Origin: Caldimonas brevitalea
GTDB taxonomy: Bacteria; Pseudomonadota; Gammaproteobacteria; Burkholderiales; Burkholderiaceae_C
DNA: 64,000 nt
Assembly: GCF_001017435.1 (NCBI RefSeq)
Contig: NZ_CP011371.1
Location: forward strand, 5,766,001-5,830,000
Direction of reading: 5' to 3'
This document shows positions 26,562-34,117 of this stretch, in pieces; the stretch's first letter is position 1, and every line of letters begins with the position of its first letter. The position numbers were made by a program, and so were the translations under genes. The notes under the pieces are model-generated. The model was not told the DNA's origin. It searched no databases and saw nothing but the letters and a program-made list of their open reading frames with translations.

Positions 26562-26837
26562 CCTGCGGCGTCCGCCCCCCGAGGGGGAAAGGAAACTCGG
26601 GGCGGCCCCACGTTTCCTGTCGGCCCCCAGGCCGCCTGCGGCGTCCGCCCCCCGAGGGGGAAAGGAAACTCGGGGCGGCCCCACGTTTCCTGTGGACCCC
26701 CAGGCCGCCTTCAGCGTCCGCCCCCCGAGGGGGAAAGGAAACTCGGGGCGGCCCCACGTTTCCTGTGGACCCCCAGGCCGCCTTCAGCGTCCGCCCCCCG
26801 AGGGGGAAAGGAAACTCGGGGCGGCCCCACGTTTCCT
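26562..26837. repeat. 73-bp tandem repeat array (3.7 copies) between rpe and apaG
   Basis: Units start at GCGTCCGCC at 26568, 26641, 26714 and 26787, a strict 73-bp period; the last copy stops after about 51 bp. Units 2-4 are nearly identical, and unit 1 differs slightly at its right end (TGTCGGCC against TGTGGACC). Each unit contains a hairpin: outer arms GGAAAC/GTTTCC, inner arms GGGG/CCCC, loop CGG. A second pairing is CCGCCCC / GGGGCGG around CGAGGGGG. The period is not a multiple of three, so each copy is read in a different frame. Both strands stay open by composition only; I read it as non-coding. It fills almost the whole divergent promoter region of rpe and apaG. Confidence 0.93.
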
Positions 26838-26908
26838 TGCCCGCCCTTGTTACCATCGCCGCCGATGAGAACAGCAGCATCCCCCGGCGGCATCTGACGG
26901 ACACGACC

Positions 26909-27286
26909 ATGGCCCTATACGAGTTCACTTGCAGTGTCGAACCGCAGTACCTCCCCGAACAGTCGGACCCCGAGCAAGGCGTGTTCGCCTTTGCCTACAC
27001 CGTGACGATCCAGAACACCGGGCAGGTGGCGGCTCAGCTGATCTCGCGGCACTGGATCATCACCGACGCGACCGGCCGGGTCGAAGAAGTCAAGGGCCTT
27101 GGCGTGGTCGGTCATCAACCGCTGCTGAAGCCGGGCGAGGGGTTCGAATACACCAGCTGGACCCGGCTGGCGACGCCGCGCGGCACCATGAGCGGCAGCT
27201 ATTTCTGCGTCGCCGACGACGGCGAGCGCTTCGACGCCCCCATCCCCGCCTTTTCGCTGGCCGTTCAGCGCAGCGGTCTGCACTGA
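26909..27286 (+). CDS. apaG: ApaG domain protein
   Basis: 125-aa Co2+/Mg2+ efflux-associated ApaG protein with a fibronectin III-like fold: [72 protein letters not shown] and [10 protein letters not shown] are the family hallmarks. The biochemical role is unsettled. The start at 26909 is chosen from family length; the frame runs open through the upstream repeat array but that is not coding. Followed after 14 bp by the recombinase-family gene. Confidence 0.95.
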   Translation: MALYEFTCSVEPQYLPEQSDPEQGVFAFAYTVTIQNTGQVAAQLISRHWIITDATGRVEEVKGLGVVGHQPLLKPGEGFEYTSWTRLATPRGTMSGSYFCVADDGERFDAPIPAFSLAVQRSGLH

Positions 27287-27300
27287 CCGGCAGGCCGCGG

Positions 27301-29361
27301 ATGCGCTCGATACTGCCGCGCGCGGTATGGGACCTCACCGCCCTGCTTGCGACGCTGGACGCGCGTGCCGAACCGGCACGGCGCAACCTCTGGTGGGTGC
27401 GGCTGGCCGAGTGGCTGCGCCACGCACCGCTCAAGCGCGAAGGGGTGGAGGCGCCGGAGGCCGGCAGCGCCACGCCGTTGCCGGTGCTGCGCTTGCGCCA
27501 TCTGCTGAACCTGCTCGACCGCCAGCCCGGCTACCGCGCCCAGGTGGTCGACCTGCTGGCGAGCACGCTCGAAGACCTCGACGCGACACTGCTGTTGGCC
27601 GATTTCGGTTTTGCGCAGCGGCTCGCGTTTTTCAGCGAGCTGGGTGAACGCCTGCAGCGCAAGCTGTTGCCGGGCAGCGCCGACACCCGAGACCTGGCCG
27701 AGTTGTTTCAGCTGGTGTTTTCCGATCAGGACGACGCGGAGTGGCTGGCCGCCCTCGACGACCCAACCCTGCAGCGCGTCGCCGCCTTGTTCCACGATGC
27801 GGTGGCGGCGTCGCAGCACCCCCGCGCTGCGGCGCGCTGGCAGCAGTCGCTGCTCGACGCGCTGATGTTCTGCACCAGCCAGGTCCGCGCGGCGGCGTTT
27901 TCGTCCGAGATCCGCACCCGGCTGTCGCCGTCGGCCCAGGCGCTGACGCCGTTTCGCCAGCTGTCGCGCGCCTTCGACGAGGTGCGCGACCTGCTGGAAA
28001 ACGGCAAGCCGGAGCCGGCCGCCCTGACGCCGGCACTCGGCTACGCGCGGGCGCTGCTCGACGCCGGCCGGCGCGACGTGCTCACCGTCCATGACCATCT
28101 GGAGGAATTCGGCGTCTCGGTCGACATCGTGTTCCGGCTCGAACAGATCGAGTCGCGCCTGGACCGCATCCACCAGTTGCTCGACTGCCTGCTGAGCGAC
28201 CGGCCGGCGCAGTCGGTGCGCTCGCTGATGGTGCAGTTTGCCGAAACGGCGTGCGCGCGGCGCAGCGTGCGGGCGCTGCTGGCGCGCAACTATTCGCTGC
28301 TGGCGCGCAAGGTGGTGGAGCGCAGCGCCGAGACCGGCGCGCACTACATCACCCGCACGCCGCGCGAGTACCGCCAGATGTTCTGGCGCGCCTGCGGCGG
28401 CGGGGCGGTGACCACGCTGACCGTGTTCGTGAAGTTTCTGCTGTCGGGTCTCGGGTTGTCGCCGTTCTGGGCCGGCTTCAGCGCCGGCCTCAACTACGCC
28501 GCCAGCTTCGTCGCCATCCAGTTGGCGCACTTCACCCTCGCCACCAAACAGCCGGCCATGACGGCGCCCGCGATGGCGGCGCGCCTGACCGACCTGAGCT
28601 CCGACGATGCCATCGAGGGTTTTGTCGACGAAGTGGCCCATCTGATCCGCACCCAGGTGGTCGGCATCCTTGGCAACGTCGTGGTGGTGCTGCCCTGCGT
28701 GCTGCTGACGCAGCTGGCGTGGGCGGCGGCCTTCGGCAGCCCGCTGGTCGGCGCGGCCAAGGCCGAAGCCTCGCTGCAGGCCCTCAGCGTGCTCGGCCCC
28801 ACCCCGTTGTTCGCGGCGGCCACCGGCGTGCTGCTGTTCTTGTCGAGCCTGGTGGCCGGCTGGGCCGAGAACTGGTTCGTGCTGCACCGGCTGGGCCGGG
28901 CGCTGCGCTGGAACCCGCGCATCCTGGCCCGGCTCGGCGAACAGCGTGCGCAGCGGTGGTCCCACTACCTGCAGGCCAACGTCTCGGGCTTTGCCGGCAA
29001 CATCTCGCTCGGGTTGATGCTGGGCCTGGTGCCGGCGGTCGCCACCTTCTTCGGCCTGCAGTTCGACGTGCGCCACGTCACCCTGGCCAGCGGCCAGCTG
29101 GGCGCCGCGCTCGGCGCCTTGGGCTGGGAGATCGTCTACACGCCCGAGGTCTGGCTGGCGGTGCTCGGCATCGCCGTCACCGGCCTGCTGAACGTCACCG
29201 TCAGCTTCGCCTTCGCCTTCCGCCTGGCGCTGCGCTCACGCAACCTGCGCCTCAAAGACCGCCACCGGCTCTACGCCGCGGTGCGCCAGCGCGTGCGCCA
29301 CAGGCCCGCGAGCTTCGTGCTGCCGGTCGGCACGGTGGCGCCGCGCGCGCCGGCACCATGA
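27301..29361 (+). CDS. SpecificRecomb-family ('site-specific recombinase' Gcr-like) membrane protein
   Basis: 686-aa protein of the betaproteobacterial family annotated as site-specific recombinase (Neisseria Gcr-like). The N-terminal ~360 residues are soluble and helical (LRLRHLLNLLDRQPGYRAQVVDLL, FRLEQIESRLDRIHQLLDCLL). From about residue 360 there are several membrane helices (GAVTTLTVFVKFLLSGLGLSPFWAG, ILGNVVVVLPCVLLTQLAW, LFAAATGVLLFLSSLVAGWAENW, ISLGLMLGLVPAVATFFGL, VWLAVLGIAVTGLLNVTVSFAFAF). No Tyr or Ser recombinase active site is visible, so the family name is historical and real recombinase activity is doubtful. It lies 14 bp after apaG. Confidence 0.85.
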   Translation: MRSILPRAVWDLTALLATLDARAEPARRNLWWVRLAEWLRHAPLKREGVEAPEAGSATPLPVLRLRHLLNLLDRQPGYRAQVVDLLASTLEDLDATLLLADFGFAQRLAFFSELGERLQRKLLPGSADTRDLAELFQLVFSDQDDAEWLAALDDPTLQRVAALFHDAVAASQHPRAAARWQQSLLDALMFCTSQVRAAAFSSEIRTRLSPSAQALTPFRQLSRAFDEVRDLLENGKPEPAALTPALGYARALLDAGRRDVLTVHDHLEEFGVSVDIVFRLEQIESRLDRIHQLLDCLLSDRPAQSVRSLMVQFAETACARRSVRALLARNYSLLARKVVERSAETGAHYITRTPREYRQMFWRACGGGAVTTLTVFVKFLLSGLGLSPFWAGFSAGLNYAASFVAIQLAHFTLATKQPAMTAPAMAARLTDLSSDDAIEGFVDEVAHLIRTQVVGILGNVVVVLPCVLLTQLAWAAAFGSPLVGAAKAEASLQALSVLGPTPLFAAATGVLLFLSSLVAGWAENWFVLHRLGRALRWNPRILARLGEQRAQRWSHYLQANVSGFAGNISLGLMLGLVPAVATFFGLQFDVRHVTLASGQLGAALGALGWEIVYTPEVWLAVLGIAVTGLLNVTVSFAFAFRLALRSRNLRLKDRHRLYAAVRQRVRHRPASFVLPVGTVAPRAPAP

Positions 29362-29382
29362 AGCAGACCGGTACGCAGGCTG

Positions 29383-29523
29383 TCAGGCCGGCGGCGGTGT
29401 GCTGTCGTCGTGACGCTCGTCCTCGTGCCGTTCGCCACCCCGGCGCCCCGAGAACATCGTCCACCAGACGATGAAAATCAGGACCCCGAGGGCTGCCAAG
29501 GCCTCCAGCAACAGCAACCACAT
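29383..29523 (-). CDS. Small single-span membrane protein
   Basis: 46-aa reading frame not covered by longer ORFs. One transmembrane helix (WLLLLEALAALGVLIFIVWW) is followed by TMFSGRRGG and an acidic/basic tail rich in His, Glu, Asp and Arg. It starts at 29523 with AAGGAAAGAGAAAG upstream, a plausible ribosome site. Its ATG overlaps the mltA ATG head to head within CATG. Converges with the recombinase gene, whose stop is 21 bp away. Function unknown. Confidence 0.6.
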   Translation of the reverse strand: MWLLLLEALAALGVLIFIVWWTMFSGRRGGERHEDERHDDSTPPPA

Positions 29524-30718
29524 GCGCTTTCTCTTTCCTTATCCACCGTTCACCTCGCCGCGTCGGCAAGGCGGCTTCGCGCGCGCGCTCGGCGCCCTGA
29601 TTCTAGGAACGCTGGCCGCCTGCGGCACCGTGCCCGAAGACGCCGCCCCGCCTCTGCCGCCCGACACGGCCGCGGTGCCCGCCCAACTGCCCGCCATCGA
29701 ACAGCCCCGTTCACGCTGGGTGCCGGTGCCCTGGGACGCCCTGCCCGGCTGGCAAGCCGACCAGGTCGGCCTGGCGTGGCCGGCGCTGCTGCGCAGCTGC
29801 GAACGGCCGGCACCGGCCTGGGCCGAGGTGTGCAAGGAGGCGCGCGCGCTGCCGATGCCTGACGAGCGCAGCGTGCGCGACTGGCTGCAGCGCAGGCTGC
29901 AGCCGTATCAAGTGCAAAACCGGGACGACGGCCGCCCCGACGGCCTCATCACCGGCTATTACGAACCGCTGGTCGACGCCAGCCGCGAGGCGCGCGGCGC
30001 CTACCGCGTGCCGCTGCACCAGCCGCCGGCCGACCTGGGCCAGCGCCAGCCTTATTGGAGCCGCGCCGAACTCGACACGGTGCCGGCCGCCCGCGCTGCC
30101 CTGCGCGGCCGCGAAATCGCCTATGTGGCCGACCCGCTCGACGTGCTGGTGCTGCAGATCCAGGGCTCCGGCCGGCTGCAGGTGACCGAGCGCGACGGCA
30201 GCAAGCGGCTGGTCCGCGTCGCCTTTGCCGGCCACAACCAGCATCCGTACCGCTCGGTCGGACGCTGGCTGGTCGACCAGGGCGCGTTCTCGCTCGAGCA
30301 GGCCTCGTGGCCCGCGATCAAGCAATGGGCACGCGCGAACCCCACACGGGTGCAGCAGATGCTGCACGTCAACCCACGGGTGGTGTTCTTCCGCGAGGAG
30401 CCGCTGCTCGACCCCACCATCGGCCCGGTGGGCGCGCAAGGTGTGCCGTTGACGCCCGGCCGCTCGATCGCGGTCGACCGCGAGTCGGTGCCCTATGGCA
30501 CCCCGGTGTGGATCGACACCACCGAGCCGTTGCTGCAGCCAGGCGCCCCCGCCCGGCCGCTGCAGCGCCTGGTGGTGGCGCAAGACACCGGCAGCGCCAT
30601 CGTCGGCGCGGTACGGGCGGACTATTTCTGGGGCTGGACCGAAGGTGCCGGCGAGTACGCGGGGCGCATGAAGCAGCCGTTGCGGATGTGGGCGCTGTGG
30701 CCCCGTTCGCCGTCCTGA
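29522..30718 (+). CDS. mltA: Membrane-bound lytic murein transglycosylase A
   Basis: Outer-membrane lipoprotein that cleaves peptidoglycan glycan strands (398 aa). The signal peptide ends in a lipobox (GTLAAC, Cys near residue 30). MltA core motifs are LITGYYEPLVDASREARGAYRVPL, VLVLQIQGSGRL, RVAFAGHNQHPYRSVGRWLV, MLHVNPRVVFFRE and the C-terminal 3D domain VAQDTGSAIVGAVRADYFWG with the catalytic Asp. I choose the ATG at 29522 because the signal peptide begins there; an in-frame ATG at 29471 adds 17 residues with no ribosome site. The chosen start has a poor ribosome site too, and it overlaps the start of the small divergent gene. Confidence 0.92.
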   Translation: MRFLFPYPPFTSPRRQGGFARALGALILGTLAACGTVPEDAAPPLPPDTAAVPAQLPAIEQPRSRWVPVPWDALPGWQADQVGLAWPALLRSCERPAPAWAEVCKEARALPMPDERSVRDWLQRRLQPYQVQNRDDGRPDGLITGYYEPLVDASREARGAYRVPLHQPPADLGQRQPYWSRAELDTVPAARAALRGREIAYVADPLDVLVLQIQGSGRLQVTERDGSKRLVRVAFAGHNQHPYRSVGRWLVDQGAFSLEQASWPAIKQWARANPTRVQQMLHVNPRVVFFREEPLLDPTIGPVGAQGVPLTPGRSIAVDRESVPYGTPVWIDTTEPLLQPGAPARPLQRLVVAQDTGSAIVGAVRADYFWGWTEGAGEYAGRMKQPLRMWALWPRSPS

Positions 30719-30752
30719 CTCCCGTGCGCCTTCGTCGGGCGCGTGGGCAGCG

Positions 30753-31415
30753 TCAAGGCGCGCTGACGCGCAGCTGCACCAGCTGACGCCGGCTGCCCGA
30801 CGCCTGGCGGCTCGACAGCACCCCTCGCACGTCGCGCTGCTCGGTGTCGCCGCTGCTGGCGATCGTGACCCATTCGTCGAGCGGCACCTGCACGGTGGTG
30901 AGGGCGGTACCGCCTTCACGGGCGGCGGCGGTGTCCAAACGGCTCGACTCGGCCTCGATCTCGACCAGCACCGGGGCATTGCCGCCCGGCCAGCGCGGCG
31001 AGACGCTGAAGCCGCGGCCGGCTTCGACGATCACGGTGGTCGGCATCAGTTGCGGGCCGGTGCCGGGGCTCCAGGCCACCTGATACAGCTGCAGCGGCTG
31101 GCTCTGGCCCAACCTCACGCCGGCGCGGCCGCCGTTGAGCACCAACACCTGTTGCGCGGCCTGGCCGCTGCGGCGGGTCTCGCGCCGGGTGGTTTGGACG
31201 GTCACGCCGCCCTCCACGCGGCGGGAGGTCGAGACGGTCACCTCCCCGCCCGCGCCGAGGCCCTGCTGTGTCAGCTCGGCTTCGTCGCCCTGCCGCACTT
31301 CGATCCGCAGGTTGCGCTGGGGCAGGTCCGCGGCAGATTGCGCCGGCGCAGCACCAGCGGCCAATGCGCACACCGCCAGCACCAGGCCGCGGCGGACAAG
31401 GAAGGTGGGGATCAT
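30753..31415 (-). CDS. Secreted protein of unknown function
   Basis: 220 aa with a clear Sec signal peptide (VRRGLVLAVCALAAGAAPAQSA). The mature part is beta-rich with two recognisable stretches, LRIEVRQGDEAELTQQG and TTRRETRRSGQAAQQVLVLNGGRAGVRLGQSQPLQLYQVAWSPG. These resemble small periplasmic proteins often annotated as hypothetical in Burkholderiales; I do not recognise a characterised family. Convergent with mltA (34 bp between stops). Not obviously in an operon. Confidence 0.75.
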   Translation of the reverse strand: MIPTFLVRRGLVLAVCALAAGAAPAQSAADLPQRNLRIEVRQGDEAELTQQGLGAGGEVTVSTSRRVEGGVTVQTTRRETRRSGQAAQQVLVLNGGRAGVRLGQSQPLQLYQVAWSPGTGPQLMPTTVIVEAGRGFSVSPRWPGGNAPVLVEIEAESSRLDTAAAREGGTALTTVQVPLDEWVTIASSGDTEQRDVRGVLSSRQASGSRRQLVQLRVSAP

Positions 31416-31688
31416 GGGGGCTCCGGTGGTGGGACCGGCTCACTCTAGTGGCCTGTCACCCTGGAATGGGAGCGAGGGACGCGCGAGACGGGGTGCGGTG
31501 CAAGGCGCAAAGCACAGCGATGCCGGTTGGCATCGCGAGCATTTGCAACGCCGCAACGCGCGTCGTATCGCGTGGACAGCGACTTCCGATTCCAGGGTTA
31601 GAGGCCACTAACGCACCGCGGCGGCGCCTCTCGACGCCGTTCCGGAACAGCCGGCCCGCGCAGGCGCGAAGCCGGCTTGCCGAGACCT

Positions 31689-31904
31689 TCAGCGAGAGCT
31701 GCCGCCCTGATGCGGACGCTTGCCCGCATGCTTTTTCGTGTGCGTGTGCGGCCCTCGTTCGGTCGCGGCCTGCTGCTGTTGCCCTTGTGGGCTTTGGCTC
31801 GCGTCGAGCTGTGCGTCAGGCTGCTGCTGCATCGGGTTTGCAGTTTGCGAGCCCGGTGCTTCCGGGGACGACGAGGCCGAGGTGTTGGGGGTGTCGGGTT
31901 GCAT
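31689..31904 (-). CDS. Small low-complexity basic protein, unknown
   Basis: 71-aa protein starting at 31904 with an excellent ribosome site, AAGGAG, 5 nt upstream. The N-terminal half is rich in Pro, Ser, Ala and Gln (MQPDTPNTSASSSPEAPG, then QQQ runs); the C-terminal half is basic with His and Lys (GPHTHTKKHAGKRPHQGG). No membrane segment and no known domain; probably disordered. It lies downstream of the PEP-CTERM gene, separated from it by a strong hairpin. Confidence 0.6.
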   Translation of the reverse strand: MQPDTPNTSASSSPEAPGSQTANPMQQQPDAQLDASQSPQGQQQQAATERGPHTHTKKHAGKRPHQGGSSR

Positions 31905-31950
31905 CTGGACTCCTTCACATTGGAAACATGGCCTCCTGTCCCCGGCAAAC

Positions 31951-31980
31951 CTTGTGCCGGGCGCTGCGGCCCGGCACAAG
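31951..31980 (-). terminator. Hairpin terminator after the PEP-CTERM gene
   Basis: Perfect 12-bp inverted repeat CTTGTGCCGGGC / GCCCGGCACAAG with a 6-nt loop, 24 bp after the stop of the PEP-CTERM gene and before the small gene at 31904. There is only a short TTT downstream, so it may be a modest terminator. Confidence 0.6.
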
Positions 31981-32003
31981 GTGTCACCCCTATGCAGCGC
32001 GCG

Positions 32004-33173
32004 TCACACGGCGCGACGACGCTGACGCAACCGGACCCCCAGCAGACCCAGCCCGGCGAGCACCAGTGCCACGCTTTCCGGCTCCGGGACGGGCGTCAGG
32101 ATCGCGTAACGCAGCTGACCGTCGACCCGCCCGCTGACGAGGTACTGGCCCACGTCGTTGGCCGCCTGCACGCTGAGGATGTCCCAGGATGCTGCGTCCG
32201 TGCCGTCGAGCAGGCTGTCGACGCTGAGCATCGTCCCGTCGCTCAGCCAGATGACACCGTCACCCTTGTTCGTGCCCACGACGATGCCGTCCTCGGTGAT
32301 GTCGAGGGCCTGGCTGCCCAGGTCGCCCAACAAGGTCAGCTCGCCGTCGACCCATAGCGCCGCCTGTTGTCCGTCGTGCCACGGGCCGCCCGACTCGAAC
32401 CGCTCTGCGGTCCCGATGATCCGGCCCGCTTCGTTGATGTCGCGCGCGTAGGCGAACTCCCAGCCTTCGATCTGACTGTCGAGCACCTTCAGGTTGCCGT
32501 TCTCCTCCCACATCACCGCCTGCGCGCGCGTGATATCGGCGTTGACGGCCGGGACTTCCTGGACCGTGATGCTGCCGTAGCCGACGATCAGGCCGCGGTC
32601 GTTCAGGCCCAGCGCGCCGCCGTACCAGGGGTCCTGCTGGTTGGGGTTCGGAAGGTTCTGCAACTGCGTGAGTTGGCCGTTGCGCCACACCAGGCCCTCG
32701 GAATGCGACCCTTGGAAATAGTGTTCCCCGACCACCACGCCGTTGTTGTTGATGTCATGGGTCAACGCGCCGTCGATCCTGCCGGGCAACGGCGTCGCTT
32801 CCGCACCCGGTTGCCACACCACCGGCTTCCAGAAAGGACGGTCTTCCTCGTTGAGGCGCTGGCCGAGGATCACACCGTTGTCGTTGATGCCCGTGGCCTT
32901 TGCGCCCAATCCGTTCTCTGGGCCGGTCAGACGTTGCACACGGCCTGCGCTCCAGAGGTAGGAAACATACCGGTCGTCCCACCAATCTTCTGGGTCGCCC
33001 TCGTTCACGCTGTAACCAACCACCTGGCCATGGTCGTTGAAGCCGGTCACGTGGTACTCGTTCAGATCAGGCGCCGCGAGCGCCTCGACCTGGTAGCGCG
33101 GCAGCGGGCCAGCCGCCGCCGACTGGATACAAGCGCCGCAGAGCAGCGCAATAGCGATGTGCAATGGTTTCAT
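32004..33173 (-). CDS. PEP-CTERM protein with HAF-type repeats
   Basis: 389-aa exported protein. Signal peptide at residues 1-22 (IALLCGACIQSAAAG). The body has repeated units of the type GFNDHGQVVGYS, GINDNGVILGQ, DINNNGVVVGEH, GLNDRGLIVGYG, DINEAGRIIGTA and DITEDGIVVGTN, the HAF/beta-propeller-like repeat of extracellular proteins. It ends in VPEPESVALVLAGLGLLGVRLRQRRR: a VPEP motif, a membrane helix and an Arg cluster, the PEP-CTERM sorting signal. An exosortase elsewhere in the genome should process it, with likely export to the cell surface or exopolysaccharide matrix. Confidence 0.9.
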   Translation of the reverse strand: MKPLHIAIALLCGACIQSAAAGPLPRYQVEALAAPDLNEYHVTGFNDHGQVVGYSVNEGDPEDWWDDRYVSYLWSAGRVQRLTGPENGLGAKATGINDNGVILGQRLNEEDRPFWKPVVWQPGAEATPLPGRIDGALTHDINNNGVVVGEHYFQGSHSEGLVWRNGQLTQLQNLPNPNQQDPWYGGALGLNDRGLIVGYGSITVQEVPAVNADITRAQAVMWEENGNLKVLDSQIEGWEFAYARDINEAGRIIGTAERFESGGPWHDGQQAALWVDGELTLLGDLGSQALDITEDGIVVGTNKGDGVIWLSDGTMLSVDSLLDGTDAASWDILSVQAANDVGQYLVSGRVDGQLRYAILTPVPEPESVALVLAGLGLLGVRLRQRRRAV

Positions 33174-33385
33174 GACAGATTCAGAACTTGTTGTGGATGT
33201 GAAACGCCCCGGGGGTGAGGCGAATGCACACTAGCGCGAGCAGCCCCTCGCTTCATCTGCTCATGGTGACAAAGTCTTGCCGACGTGCCGGTGCCGGCCG
33301 CCACGCCTTGCCTGCCTGGCGGCCGCCCTTGTGACTCCCCCGTAAGGGTGTGGCGCCCGACACACAACTGTGCGCGTTACGCGCG

Positions 33386-33946
33386 TCAGCGCACCTTGGG
33401 TTTCAGATGGCCCAGCGGCAGCGCCCGGCTCGCCTTCACCTCGCCCAGCGAGAAACTGGTGTGCAGGTCTTTCACATTCGGCAGCTTGAACAGCGTGTCC
33501 ATCGCCCAGCGGGAATAGGCGTCGAGATCGGTCGCCATCACCTGCAGCTCGAAGGTGCCCGAGCCGGAGATGTAGTGGCACGAGATGACCTCGGGCAAGG
33601 CGCGGATCGCGTCCTCCAGTTCGCGCGTGGCGACCGCGTTGTTGCGCTCGGCGTCGACGCGCACGAAGGCCAGCACGCCCAGCCCGATCCGGTGCCGGTC
33701 GATCTCGGCCCGGTAGCCCTTGATGTAGCCCTGCTCCTCCAGCCACTTCACGCGCCGCCAGCAGGGCGTCGGCGACAAGCCGATGCGGGCGGCCAGTTCG
33801 GCGTTGGACAGGCGGGCGTCTTGCTGCAGTGCTTCGAGGATGGCGACGTCGTACCGGTCGAGCCCACCCTGCACCGCCTCGCCGGCATCGGCGGGGTCGG
33901 CTGCCGCGCCCCGGGTTTTCCCTGAATTCGCGTTCTTTGAGTACAT
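33386..33946 (-). CDS. Lrp/AsnC-family transcriptional regulator
   Basis: 186-aa regulator. An N-terminal extension of about 35 residues precedes the helix-turn-helix (LDRYDVAILEALQQDARLSNAELAARIGLSPTPCWRRVKWLEEQGYIKGY). The C-terminal RAM ligand-binding domain follows (VLAFVRVDAERNN ... LPEVISCHYISGSGTFELQVMATDLDAYSRWAMDTLFKLPNVKDLHTSFSL). The start at 33946 has AGGAGG at good spacing, better than 33976. It is divergent from the indolepyruvate oxidoreductase gene, so it probably senses an aromatic or branched amino acid and controls that gene from the shared AT-rich 171-bp spacer. Confidence 0.92.
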   Translation of the reverse strand: MYSKNANSGKTRGAAADPADAGEAVQGGLDRYDVAILEALQQDARLSNAELAARIGLSPTPCWRRVKWLEEQGYIKGYRAEIDRHRIGLGVLAFVRVDAERNNAVATRELEDAIRALPEVISCHYISGSGTFELQVMATDLDAYSRWAMDTLFKLPNVKDLHTSFSLGEVKASRALPLGHLKPKVR

Positions 33947-34117
33947 CTTTCCCCTCCTGGGCCCGAACGGAGCCAATTATTCCTGTTCGATCCCGTTTAG
34001 CGGCAAAGAAAGGAAAGATTTGTCGGGCCGGCATTTTTACACTTGACCGACACACGCCCTCGCCCGGCGCCCCCCGTCACGAGCGGGCGGGCCCCGGGCC
34101 CCACCAGGAGTAACACG

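Noticed and set aside
26562..26837. Repeat array as a CRISPR or as coding sequence
   Set aside because: Period 73 with the whole unit conserved and no variable spacers; period not divisible by three and frames differ between copies.
27301..29361. Active DNA recombinase implied by the family name
   Set aside because: No Tyr or Ser recombinase catalytic residues seen and the C-terminal half is membrane-embedded; kept only as a family name.
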